From contig NC_071353.1 in the NCBI RefSeq assembly GCF_943734655.1, positions 136,127,907 to 136,191,906 on the forward strand: a DNA stretch of 64,000 bases, given 5' to 3'. Of this stretch, positions 21,775 to 32,303 are shown in pieces. The translations under genes were made by a program, and so were the position numbers. Origin of the DNA: Sabethes cyaneus. Lineage: Eukaryota > Arthropoda > Insecta > Diptera > Culicidae. Under the pieces are notes generated by a model, which was not told the origin of the DNA, did no database searches, and saw only the letters and a program-made list of their open reading frames with translations. Positions within the stretch are counted from its first letter, which is position 1; every line of letters starts with the position of its first letter.

Positions 21775-22447
21775 CAGGGAATAGAAATATCATTGTTCAT
21801 ACACAGAAATAACCGACAAAAACGAAGAGTGAGAAACCAGTTATTCTCTGTTTATAAAACAAACATACGTACATACATAATGTATCACGATAACAAAATA
21901 ATAGGACAAATGAATGTCCCTTCACACCAGCTAGCAGGATAATTTTCGATGAGAATATATTTTGATACACACTTGCTCTCACAAGCGCTTGTTGCTGGTG
22001 ATGCAGGTATACAATAAAATATGTCTTTGTCGCTAGTCGGCTGGTTCAAGACAATACTTTATCAGCAATTTGAACAAAAAGGACAAACAACAAAAACCTT
22101 AAGAAAAAGACTAGCTTGCTTTGATCTAAAGTCTGGCGTACAAAAGTTACCAACGTTACCTGGGTAACTACCAAATACTGCCGCTGCCGGAGCACTGCCG
22201 ATACAGTGTGACATGATTAGGATTGCTTTTGTTGCGTACAATACGATTGCATGCAGCAGTATGTCTTTTCCGCACACAACAACATAGTTGTCATAAAACA
22301 TCTGTATCCACGATAAACAGCTACGATAACTTGTCTTTGTCCTAACTTACATGCAATAATGACAAACTTTCATCATACATTGTCGCAACATTTTGAAGTA
22401 GGGACAATATCTTTGTCTCTTGTGCGTTCGTGATTTTTGATTCCCTG
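21775..22447. mobile_element. Non-autonomous hAT-type element with perfect 8-bp target duplication
   Basis: The ends are CAGGGAATAGAAATATCA at 21775 and, read in reverse complement from 22447, CAGGGAATCAAAAATCA. The 8-bp direct repeat GAAACGTT lies immediately outside on both sides (21767-21774 and 22448-22455). Short CAGGG-type termini and 8-bp duplications are hallmarks of the hAT superfamily. No transposase frame is present, so this is a 673-bp MITE-like element. It sits within the BEL/Pao remnant, whose homology resumes directly after it. Confidence 0.8.
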
Positions 22448-22455
22448 GAAACGTT

Positions 22456-23086
22456 AGAGCTAAGAATTGATTAAATTGAGGACCTTCAGCTGGATGTAGA
22501 ATCCGATGCAAGCAAAGGCGCTAACGATTGTGCGACCTATTTTCGAGCTGTGATAGAGGGCACAGTCCCGTGTGTTTTGGTGACCAGCCGAGTGAAAGAG
22601 GCTCCCCCGAAACTAGTATCGGTTCCTAGACTCGAGCTACCAGCGGTAGTGTTGAGAGTCAGGATAGCTTCTGCGGTACGAGACGGTTATTCGTTGATCA
22701 GGCAGCAGGTCTTCTGGAGGGACTCGACGACTGTGCTGTGATCTGTGAATCAGGTCAGATCAGCGCAAGTGCAAGGAGTTCGTGGTCATTCGTATTACCT
22801 GTACAAATCTGTCGAATTGACGCTCGGTTCCGAAGAGGGTGAACCTCGCAGACTAGCTGACGTAGGATCGACGAGCACAGGGCTGGGTTTTCTACACCTA
22901 CCAGACTGGTCGAAGCAGAAGTTGCCGCGTCCAGATACGGAGGAAGAGCTGAGAGCACATCTACACGAATATTCATGTGGATGGTCCTAGTAAGGACGAT
23001 GGCATGCGTGTTCCGGTTCATATCAATCAGCAAGAGAAGGTTAAAGGGTCTACCGTTAGAGACGTTGAAATGACGACGACAGTGCA
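22456..23086 (+). pseudogene. BEL/Pao Pao-peptidase A17 / RNase H-like remnant
   Basis: After EDLQLDVESDASKGANDCA come TYFRAVIEGTVPCVLVTSRV, KEAPPKLVSVPRLELPAVVL and FWRDSTTVL. This is the conserved RNase H-like region of BEL/Pao polyproteins, with the PRLEL and DSTTVL signatures. A stop at 22739 is followed by a shifted frame with GFLHLPDWSKQKLPRPDTEE (22745-22990), equivalent to the region further downstream. The homology ends at the foldback element at 23087. No integrase is seen. Confidence 0.8.
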
Positions 23087-24274
23087 CAGTGGTCCAAAAG
23101 GGCGAAAAGCGGAACTTTTTTCCTAGTGCCTTTTGCTTTCATTTTATCATTTATGGTCTGCAGCACTTTTGTTCGTATGAATATCCCCCTTAATCTAAAA
23201 CTGTCAAAAGTTCGTCATTGCTTACTATAATTAAAATAAAAAAATAACTTTTTTGTGCTAGGAAATATAGACATAGTTTCTTCGACAAAGTTGTAAATAT
23301 TGTAAAAACAAGCAACTTTGCAGAAAAAATAAAATTTCTATCTTTATCGAGTGCTGCACTATAGGGCATATTCTTTAAAACTTCTTTAAAAATTGGTTTT
23401 TCATACTTAGCTTTTGCTAGTTGCATTTTACAAGAATACAATGTTCTAGGCAATTATCGAAGCTCTCAAAATACACGTTTTTGCAGAAGATCGCAAATCT
23501 CTTGGACCTTTACTTGCTGAGTTATCGCATATTCAACCTTTCAATTTCCATAGCTTCACGAGCCTATGAGGTAAAATGGGGCAAGTGGATTTATGAAGTC
23601 AGTGCTTCATCTTTAAACTTAAGTCGAGTACTATAAACTTGTATGGGTTCCGCTTGCCCCTAACCACCCAAATGAGAGTACGGCAAGCATACGTTTTATG
23701 TGTTTCGCGTCTGCTAAAGGCTCGATACACGTCAATCTTTTTTGTGTTAGTAGATAGATATATGGTTTCTTCGGCAAAGTTGTCGAAAATATAAAGGCAA
23801 ACAACTTTGCTAAAAAATGACATTTTTATCTCTATCGAGTGCAGAGCTATAAAGCATGTTCCTTGCCAATTCTTTAAAAATAAGTTTTTCATACTTAGCT
23901 TATGTTGGTTGCATTTTACAGGATTATATGGTTCTAGGCGATTATTGAAGGACTCAAAATACGCGTTTTTCCTTACAAAGTTATCGCTTTTGGCTCGTGA
24001 AGTTAAGAAAAAATTAAGCTTAAATAAGTGTTAACTTTGTAAGGAAAGAACCTAGAGATTTGCAACCTTCTGCAAAAGCATGTGTTTTGAGTCTTTCAAT
24101 AATCGCCTAGAACCATTTACTCTTGTAAAATGCAACCAACATGCGCTAAATATGAAAAACTTATTTTTATTCCATTTAATTTCCAAAAAAAAAAGCTCTA
24201 TAGCTCTGCACTCGATAGAAATGAAAATGTCATTTTTTTAGCAAAGTTGTTTGCCTTTATATTTTCCATATAAA
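23087..24274. mobile_element. Foldback element, family of 28966-30165, copy 1
   Basis: It begins TGCACAGTGGTCCAAAAGGG, identical to the start at 28968. An arm (about 23230-23600) with AAAAATAACTTTTTTGTG, ACAAAGTTGT, TTGCATTTTACAAGA and GTTCTAGGCAATTAT is followed by a second direct copy (about 23755-23990) and then by an inverted copy (about 24000-24260). No transposase frame is seen. The right end is cut by the MITE at 24275 and by unrelated DNA. Confidence 0.7.
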
Positions 24275-24545
24275 GGATATATCTCGCCTGATTTTTGAAT
24301 AGGTCCTAACTGCAAATGAGACATTCTCTTTAGGTCTCCTCTCTTACGTCTAATATTGCTGCATGAAGGCATTTCAATGCAATTTTTCTTAACGATTAGG
24401 TAGCATATGACGCCAGCAATCATATCGTGCGAAAAAAAAGCCGTCAAGTGTTTTAGCAGCGTCGTGAAAGACGTAAGAGAGGCGACGCAAAGAGAATCTC
24501 TCATTTGCAGTTATGACCTATTCAAAAATCAGGCCAGATATATCC
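24275..24545. mobile_element. Palindromic MITE with 77-bp arms
   Basis: Arms at 24275-24351 and 24469-24545 are inverted copies with only a few mismatches. The outer ends read GGATATATCTCGCCTGATTT and, in reverse complement, GGATATATCTGGCCTGATTT. The loop is about 117 bp. No clear target duplication is visible, so the superfamily is open. It sits at the end of the foldback copy. Confidence 0.75.
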
Positions 24546-27500
24546 AGGTCTTGTTGGACCAGCAAAGAATTTGCCATCGTGGACGGTAATAGCTGACCTC
24601 ATTAAAGGTCAAGACAAAATACGGTTGGTCTATATTATTTTATTTTGTCATGACTAAACGCACTACTGACTAAATTATATAGATTTTGATCAACGATGAG
24701 TAACTAAACAAGCCAAGGGAGAAAGTACGGTTCAAGATACTTTTCGTCATGACACTTCGATGGAAGATAGCATTTTCAAGTCAGTCGCTTTTTGGTTGTG
24801 GTGAAAACAACAGCATTACATGGTTTTCGTATCGTTACACGGTCTCTGTCGGTGCTCCGGATTGCCGTTACCTAAAAAAACTATTTTATTTCGCAAGGCA
24901 CTATTCGAAGTGCCGCAAGGAAGTAATTTGGGCCCGACAATAAATTAATCATCCTGTAAAACATCCTGATTCAAATCAAACACGTCAATTGTGGTCAATC
25001 AAAAAGTCAATAGAGCTTGTGATCAGATGCTGTTGTTATTTTCAAAGAAGAATGTGAGCAGAACTATCAAACGGCAAATCCTTCCGACAGACCATTCAAT
25101 CACATTCTTCATCCAGAGGAACATAAACCCAACAAAGTTCCGTATTTTTTATCCACGACATTCTCCATAAAGATCACGGTCAAGCGGCAAGCTAATAGCC
25201 TTACTCGTACTGTTTGTTACCGTTTACTCAAATCGTAACGCTTCCTAGCCATGATGGTTTGTTCTCCATACAGATTTGAATATACAACATCCCTTCATCA
25301 TCGTCAGCCATCATCATGATCGGTAAAGGCCAACAATTCGCAGAACGGGCAGAGCAGAGGTATGAACCTAAGACATTGTCTGTGCACCATCGGATTGCAA
25401 ACATGAATGGTAGGGTGGTAAACAGCAGCATTCCCTGTAACTGCGGTTAGTCATAAACAACAATGAAAATCCAATCGACGACGGCGTCTACCGCGGCCGT
25501 GTTCAGTTCAGCATAGTTAAAGTTCTGTGTTTACCTTTTTGTGTGTTTGAAAAGCATGGGAACAAAAAAAAAGGTACAGGCACGGGAAGGGGTGAAACCC
25601 CTCGGAAGGGTTGTGCTGTGACTATAATTACGGTTTAATTATTTTATTACATAGTTCCGAACAAAAAGCCAGCTATTAGCAAGTTACTCTGCTGCTCTAC
25701 TTGTGTGCGACATATATTATTGGTGGCTTTGGTAGCATAATACAACAGAAGTGGTAAGTGGTTGCAAATTATGGTTTAGTGCGGTCCAGCCAGCCGCTTT
25801 ACGGTTACTGATTCATGGGCTCGAGTGCAACCTTTTGTTTCCGATTGGCGCCTAACTTGCTTGCGGGCTTTCCATAAACATCCGCCAAGTACGGATCGGA
25901 TCGGATATGTCACCGTACTATATTAATTCTTAAGTATTAAGGTCGGAGACGTTGAGTGCCTGCGGGTATCTGTGTGAAGACCCACCGCCGTTCTTGGCGG
26001 CTGAGCCTTTTGAATCACAACAACAACAACAACATCCATCATCAATCAACCGAAATAAAAAATACATCGTTCCGCACTAGACTTGTCACTTTTAGTGCAG
26101 ATCAAGCGCGAAGCGCTTTTCAACAAATGCGATCGTTCATCGTTTTGCCTATCCTTTCCCTTTCAAATTTTGCCCTGAATCCGGTTGTGACTTGAGAGAC
26201 GCGTTTATCATCCACTTGGCTTTGTGATACCCACTATAAGTCGCCGCGTCCCTGGGGGACGATCGGCGGGTGCTGTTGCTGCACTTGTTACTCTATAACA
26301 TCCGTGAAAACAGCGCACGAGTAGGAGGCGCTTTCGCGCCGGCAACCTCACAGATCCAGAACAAGCGAGTACCGACGCGACGATGATGTGGGATGTGTGG
26401 GATCGACTTTGTCAGCTGTGGAAAATGTTAATGGTAACCTTCATTGCTTTGCTAGGTCTGTTGCCCGGTTTACGAGCTGATTGAGCTTTCGTGTGGTTTA
26501 AAGGTTGTCGCTTGATTAATTTTCCAACCAGGTGTCCAATACTACGCCAGAGAATTGAAAGGTGTTTAACTCAAATCGTCGTCAAATGCCTCCAATTCCG
26601 GTACACCATATTTTCCCTGCAGGAGGCCGTTGAATAATAACATTTTCCATTTCTATTATTTATTTCCAATACCAACACCTTACATAACATTCGAAACAAA
26701 CTCCTAAAAACAACCGAACGATCATACTTATGCACAGCTTGAATCCCGACACAACCGCCACAATACACAAATGCATATTTTTCACTGACCTTGCTTTCTT
26801 CAGTAACTTATTGGTGGGCCAGCATCGGTCGATCGGCGCTCGGTAAAGGATCAAATTACATATGTACTTGTTTATGGCCTTAGGCCAGCGAGTAGAATAA
26901 TTAAACAGAAACTTTTTTATGTTACTTTACTGTCTCAAAAATCTTTCTCTTTTTATCCAACGAAAACCAATTGTAAACTTAAACATATCGATTTGCGACA
27001 ATGCAAGCATCATCACAAATTATGGCTATAAAAGGAAAACGGTTTAACTTTAAAGCAAACCATTTCAGTCCAGTACGAAAACTTGTGTTGTCAATTCGTT
27101 TCGGCCCTTCGCTTCGGGATACCGCACACTGACGGCTGCAGCGAGCCCTCCTTTATTAAGGTCCATCGATCCGTTCAGGACACCGTTCTCGACTTAGGCC
27201 CTCCTAGTTGAGGGCAACTGTTAGAATACTTTGGAGTGAAGTGATCGTTAAACGTGCTGCTAATAGGATAAAATCAAGTGCAATCATCATTGTGTCCGTT
27301 TAGATCTTCCGGTGAGGGATGACATTATTTACATTCTTATAAAGAATCAGTACACAGTCAGATTACTCTTAGAGTTTTGCGTAAAATTTGCTGTTTGTTT
27401 ATCAATTTTAAATCTCTTTGTGACTTTTTGTGTGAAACGTACGTAATTGCTAAAGCAAAGCTTAAATATAAAATTTTGTGTATTTTATTTCATTGTAAAG

Positions 27501-27594
27501 ATATTACGTATAATCAGCGTTCGGAATTTAGTGAGTGATTCAAACTTCGGACGCTGTCCACGATTTGTGATGGAACGCTAAAAATGGGAGTCCG
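24546..27594. other. Mostly unique DNA, no recognised gene
   Basis: The stretch includes GC-richer islands (25440-25640 and 26200-26420) with short AAC repeats near 26020. No exon with recognisable protein homology was found. It could hold regulatory sequence; nothing in the sequence alone proves this. Confidence 0.45.
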
Positions 27595-27595
27595 G

Positions 27596-28242
27596 TAGGG
27601 TGCTGGATGGGTTCGTCTACGGCGGGTGTTCGTCTACATTCCAAATACATCGACAAGAAACTAGCATTTTAACCAATTTCGATGCTAATTACAGTCAAAC
27701 CAACCTGGTATTGATATTTATGGATTGTCTCTTCGCTGTCGAGGAAAAGATTATGTTAGAAAATTACTATTTTTCAATATTTGTTAAAAAAAATAGAAGT
27801 CCTCTTGATTTTTCTACCAGTTTTGAGTATGACGAAGAGAAGCTTGAGTATGACGAAGAGTAACTACTTGAAATTTTGAGCTGTGATTCAAACTATTTTC
27901 ACTCTTTTTATAGTAGTTGGGTAGCTCTTGGACACGACTCAAAGAATACGTGCATAGATTTTTGTAAATAATTGCTGTCTGTCCATGATAAACGAAAGAA
28001 ATCTTGCTTATGACGAAGTGAATTTTCGTATGACGAACTCCCGCTGGAGCATGAAAAATTGTTCCACTGAGAAATGTAAGTTCCGAAATATTTTTTCAGG
28101 CTAAATGGGTATACATGTACAGGCAAGATGTGTCAGATTTATCTGGTGTAAAAAACTTGAGTACTTCTGGATTAATTCTTATAAAAACTCGCAATAAAGT
28201 CTGGATCGTGTTTACGTATGACGAAGAGGGTCCGTAACCCTA
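27596..28242. mobile_element. Candidate TA-target MITE with repeated TATGACGAAGAG words
   Basis: The left edge TAGGGTGCTGGATGGGTTCG and the reverse complement of the right edge (TAGGGTTACGGACCCTCTTC) match as imperfect inverted repeats, both beginning at TA. Inside, TATGACGAAGAG-like words occur at 27829, 27847, 28010, 28030 and 28217, mostly preceded by GAG or CG. A frame of 87 codons at 27600-27863 ends in FEYDEEKLEYDEE, but this follows from the DNA repeats. The element call is moderate. Confidence 0.4.
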
Positions 28243-28509
28243 TGCTTCATAAAACGTACCTAGCCGAGTAATCACGAACTGAACTGTGAATGAAATATTC
28301 CAAAAACGGAATCATTACGGAAGAGAAAGTGGGTTTACGGTTTGTTTAGGTTGAGGATTACATGGCCAATTGCGCCCATTCGGCGTTTACCTTCACTTTT
28401 TTTTATTATAGTGAGATTTCAATTTTGGTATGCCTAGATTGTATCAGGCAACACAGAATCGTTTACTGCTAAAAATAGAATAAAAAAAGCTTTTTGGTAC
28501 TATAACTGC

Positions 28510-28576
28510 CGCTACTCGCATAACAGTCCCATTTATAGGAGTCTCCATAGAAAATGGGACTGTTAGGCGAGTAGCG
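28510..28576. ncRNA. Near-perfect 67-nt hairpin, pre-miRNA-like or MITE remnant
   Basis: Arms at 28510-28534 and 28552-28576 pair over 25 bp with a single mismatch (CGCTACTCGC... against ...GCGAGTAGCG), and the loop is about 17 nt. Size and shape fit a pre-miRNA, but perfect pairing of this kind is also what a young inverted-repeat insertion leaves. No expression evidence is available, so the RNA-gene reading is a low-confidence option. Confidence 0.3.
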
Positions 28577-28965
28577 CCAGGTATGTTCTAAATTGACATT
28601 CAGAATTCTGAACATTCTCAAAGCGACAAGATTGACAAGATGAGAAGCATTGCCCAATGCGAAAGAAAAAATTCAATTTTAATTAAAATTAAAAAGGCCA
28701 TTACAGCACAAGCTCTGAAAAATGAAAAAAAAAAATGGATTTGGAGCTCAATATCCAGAATTAAATTAAAAACATTCTCCCAGTGATCTCAATTTTATTT
28801 GAAAAATTTCAACGTCTTCGCATTTCCCAAACAAGGCACTGTGGGCTGTTCCCGAGATATTGTGCTGTAAAGCAGACAACTCCCAACTTCTCATGTAAAA
28901 TCAACAGCAAAGTTACATCTTCTTGGAACACTGAGTTTCCGTACAATGCCACTGTGCCAATGTGC

Positions 28966-30165
28966 ACAGTGGTCCAAAAGGGTAAAAAGTGGAACTTTTT
29001 TTCCTACCGTCTTTTGCATTCTTTTTTAGCAATAATCTGAATCTGTCAAAAGTTGCTCATGGCTTACTATGATAAAAAAATAACTTTTTTGTGTTGGGAA
29101 ACACAGGCATAGTTTCTTCAGCAAAGTTGTTGTAAATATAAAGACAAACAAATTTGCAGAAGATATAATGTTTCTATCTCTTTTGGGTGAAGAGATAAAA
29201 AGCATTTTCTGTGGAGGCTCTTTAAAAATTTATTTTTTATGCATAGCTTTTGTTGGTTACATTTTATAAGAGCATATTGTTCTAGGCAATTATTGAAACA
29301 ATCAAAATACACCTTTCTGCTGAAGGCTGCAGGTCTGTAGGACCTTTCTTTACAAAGTTATCGCTTATATAAGCTTTATTTTTCCTTAACTTCATTAACC
29401 TATTGGATAAAATGCGGCAAGTAGATATATCAAATGAGTACTTCACCTTGAAGTTTAGGTCAGGTGCTACAAGCTTGCCTAAGTGCCGCTTGTCCCCGCC
29501 CACCCATATAAGAGTACGTCAAGCATATGTTTTACGTGTTTTTGCGTACACCATAAGCTTAATACACGCACACTGTTACACCATTTCATAAAACACAAAA
29601 AAAAACAAGTAAGTTTATAGCTTCCATAACCTTCTAGAACAATATAAGCTTGGAAAACGAAAGGATAACAATACGTTCACAGAAAGCTTGATAAGGCAAT
29701 ATAAAGCAGTATTAAAAAAAACTATTAAAACATATGCTTTCCGTACCCTACTACGAGTGAGTGGGGTCAGGGATCTCTTATACAAGCTTATGGTACTTGA
29801 TCTAAACCTTAAGATGAAGCGTTGATTTAATGTCTCCACTTGCCCCATTCTGCCCTCTAATCGTGGCTCGTGAAGTTAAGGAAAAATAAAACTCAAATAA
29901 GCGATAACTTTGTAAGAGAAGGTCATATAGATTTGCAGTCTACTGCAAAAACGTGTATTTTGAGTGCTTTGATAATTGTCTAGAATAATACATTATTGTA
30001 AAAAGCAACCAACAAAAGTAAAGTATGAAAAATTATTTTTTAAAGAATTTTCTAAGAAAATGCCTTTTATAGCTCTGCGCCCAATTGGAATGTCATTTTT
30101 TCAGCAAAGTTATTTGCCTATATATTGTCTACAACTTTGCTGAAGAAAGCATGATTTTGAAAACA
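28966..30165. mobile_element. Foldback element, family of 23087, copy 2
   Basis: It starts with the same terminus as 23087 (GTGCACAGTGGTCCAAAAGG). Two arms of about 500 bp, roughly 29090-29590 and 29640-30160, are inverted copies. Left-arm words include AGTTTCTTCAGCAAAGTTGT, TTGTTGGTTACATTTTATAA and AAGTTATCGCTTAT. Right-arm words in reverse complement include CAGCAAAGTTGTAGACAATA, TTGTTGGTTGCTTTTTACAA and AAGTTATCGCTTAT. No coding sequence is recognised. The element could form a long hairpin RNA if transcribed. Confidence 0.75.
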
Positions 30166-30369
30166 CAACCCCTCTTGTGACAAGGCACGACCGCATAGGT
30201 GACGTAGGACTACTTAAGTATTTTTGTAGTGATAGTAGTATGTATCGATTTTCGATAAAGATTGTTTTGTGATTGTTTGTTTTGTCATTACACTTCCAAT
30301 GAAAAGGCAAAAATGCGCATCCATCAAGAATCACTGTTGTAGCGTACTTTTCCAACTTCTTCTTCTTCT

Positions 30370-30680
30370 TCAACAGCATAGAGCCGGGGTGGCTCGTGCT
30401 GTTTCAAGCACTCGTCTCCATTCAACTCGGTCTTGGGCCACTCGTCGCCAATTTCCTAGTCGTCTCAGAAGTCGCAAATCACTTTTGCCCTGGTCGAACC
30501 ATCGTGCACGTTGGGCCCCCCTGTTCCTGGTGCCGGTGGGGTTGTTGAAGAGGACTATTTTGGTCGCACTGTCGTCCGGCATCCTTACGACGTGTCCGGC
30601 CCACCGTAGCTTGCTAACTTTCGCTAGATGTACGATGGGAGTCTCCCCAAGCAGTGCCTGTAGCTCGTGATTCATACGCC
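30370..30680 (-). pseudogene. RTE polyprotein, C-terminal end (frameshifted off the RT)
   Basis: The frame reads MNHELQALLGETPIVHLAKV, then LRWAGHVVRMPDD, NPTGTRNRGAQRARW and NWRRVAQDRVEWRRVLETA, ending ATPALCC and a stop. It is the normal C-terminal continuation of the RT but lies in another frame: the RT frame runs into a stop at 30672 after FGGVQTGGGV. A one- or two-base indel near 30685 explains this. The same C-terminal region occurs in the fragment at 6215-6467. Confidence 0.85.
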
Positions 30681-31940
30681 TCCGCCAGTTTGTACTCCGC
30701 CAAATATCGTCCGTAGCACTTTCCGCTCAAACACGGCAAGGGCGCGTATGTCCTCCGTAAGCAGCGTCACGGCTTCAAGTCCATAAAGAACTACCGGTCT
30801 AATAATGGTTTTGTACATTGTTAGCTTCGTGCGGCGGCGTATGCTTCCTGATCGTAGCGTTTTACGAAGGGCAAAGTAGGCCCGATTTCCCGCTTGGATG
30901 CGCCGCTGGATCTCCTTACTAGTGTTGTTGTCCGCGGTCACCAGCGATCCCAAATACATGAAATCCTCTACCACTTCTAGTTCGTCGCCGTCAACGGTTA
31001 CCGTCCGTGGGAGGCGCGCATTTGTTTCCTTTGAGCCTCTTCCTTTCATGTATTTGGTCTTCGACGCATTTATTTTTAGCCCAATTCTCCTAGACTCCGC
31101 TTTCACTCTGGCGTAGATTGCCTCCGCCGTCGCAAAGTTCCTGGCAATGATATCGAAGTCATCTGCAAAGCCTACAAGTTGGCTACTCTTGGTAAAAATC
31201 GTGCCTCTCGTTTCGATGCCCGCTCGTCGGATCACCCCCTCAAGAGCGATGTTGAACAGCATGCTGAATAGACCGTCACCTTGTCTCAACCCTCGTCGCG
31301 TCTCGAAGGGACTCGAGAGTGTCCCAGAGATGCGTACGAAACACATCACTCGATCCAATGTAGCTCTGATCAGTCGCGTCAGTTTGTCCGGAAAACCGTA
31401 TTCGTGCATTATCTGCCATAGCTTGTCTCGATCGACTGTATCGTATGCTGCTTTGAAATCAATAAAGATGTGATGCGTGGGCACGTTGTATTCCCGACAT
31501 TTCTGCAAGATCTGTCGGATAGTAAAAATGTGGTCCGTAGTTGCGCGAGCCCCCATGAAACCCGCCTGATAATTCCCTACGAAACCTTGTGCTATCGGTG
31601 ACAGCCGGCGTAACAGGATCTGGGAGAGTACCTTGTAGGCGGCGTTTACCAGCGTAATACCACGATAGTTGCAGCAGTCTAGCCGATCACCCTTTCTGTA
31701 GATGGGACAAACCACTCCTTCCATCCATTCCTCCGGTAGCTTTTCCTCCTCCCAAATCTGCCGGTAGGCGTTTATAAAGCTCTGCCGGTAGGCGGTCCTT
31801 CCCAGCGGCTTGATTTCTCGTTTGACTTCTTGGAGATCAGGTGCTAGGACATCACTATCTTCCATGGGCGCTCCTAGGTTAATTTCCGTTCCGCCTCCTT
31901 CTCTGACTTCGCCATTGAGGTGTTCATCGAAGAACTGCTT
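30672..31940 (-). pseudogene. RTE reverse transcriptase domain
   Basis: An open frame of about 397 codons (ATG at 31865, open further upstream to about 31940) carries RT motifs in order: WMEGVVCPIYRKGD, CNYRGITLVNAAYKVLSQIL (motif 1), NYQAGFMGARATTDHIFTIR (motif 2), HIFIDFKAAYDTVDR (motif A), LRQGDGLFSMLFNIALEG (motif B, RQGD box) and LVGFADDFDI (motif C, FADD). It continues with KYMKG and MYLGSLV. The FADD box has Phe at the first position and both catalytic Asp are present. The enzyme would perform target-primed reverse transcription of its own RNA. The ATG at 31865 is internal; the real protein starts in the endonuclease. Confidence 0.9.
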
Positions 31941-32112
31941 CCTCCCTCGTCCCTACACATGTCAGGTTTCGGTGTGTACCCCTTCCGAGTTTGGTTCACC
32001 TTATCATAAAACTTGCGCGTGCCATTAGCTCGGAATAGTTGCTCTAATTCTTCACGATCTCTGTCCTCCTTTTGGCGCTTTTTCCTCCTCAGGATCGTGG
32101 TCAACTGGTTCC
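31941..32112 (-). pseudogene. RTE linker between endonuclease and RT
   Basis: The frame RNQLTTILRRKKRQKEDRDR, then EELEQLFRANGTRKFYDKVN and KGYTPKPDMCRDEGG, is typical of the basic linker in this type of element. A frameshift lies near 31945, because the RT frame upstream of its first ATG reads back as NGEVREGGG. On its other side the linker is cut by the MITE. Confidence 0.8.
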
Positions 32113-32114
32113 TA

Positions 32115-32301
32115 CACACTTAAAAAAAGTGCCGAAGTCAGCAAAATTTTGCCGAGATTTGGACAGCCAAGCGTTCGGTTAAATTTTTTATGATGCCAAA
32201 CGTTAGTAAAGATCCGTAAACGTCGATTTGCAAAACTGAAATCTTTACCGAACGCTCGGCTGTCCAAATCTCGGCAAATTTTGCTAAGTTTTTTAAGTGT
32301 G
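32115..32301. mobile_element. Palindromic Tc1/mariner-type MITE inside the RTE copy
   Basis: This 187-bp element has ends CACACTTAAAAAAAGTG / CACACTTAAAAAACTTAG (right end in reverse complement) and long arms sharing GCAAAATTTTGCCGAGATTT. The dinucleotide TA flanks it at 32113-32114 and 32302-32303. One TA with the element removed restores the reading frame of the RTE linker (KYRR to NQLTT with AR between), which proves insertion into TA with duplication. The middle also carries inverted GTTCGGT words. A half copy lies at 19295-19380. Confidence 0.9.
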
Positions 32302-32303
32302 TA

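Larger units (their letters stand above)
18766..23086 (+). mobile_element. Decayed BEL/Pao LTR retrotransposon, interrupted by three other elements
   Basis: Remnants of gag, protease, reverse transcriptase and the Pao-type A17/RNase H-like region follow one another on the + strand in the canonical BEL/Pao order. Stops, frameshifts and deletions are frequent. The 5' side abuts the monomer-bearing repeat at 18685, and the 3' side stops at the foldback element starting at 23087, so both LTRs and any integrase are missing. It is interrupted by a Tc1-type MITE half (19295-19380), a foldback element (about 21165-21766) and a hAT MITE (21775-22447). It is an old, non-functional copy. Confidence 0.85.
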
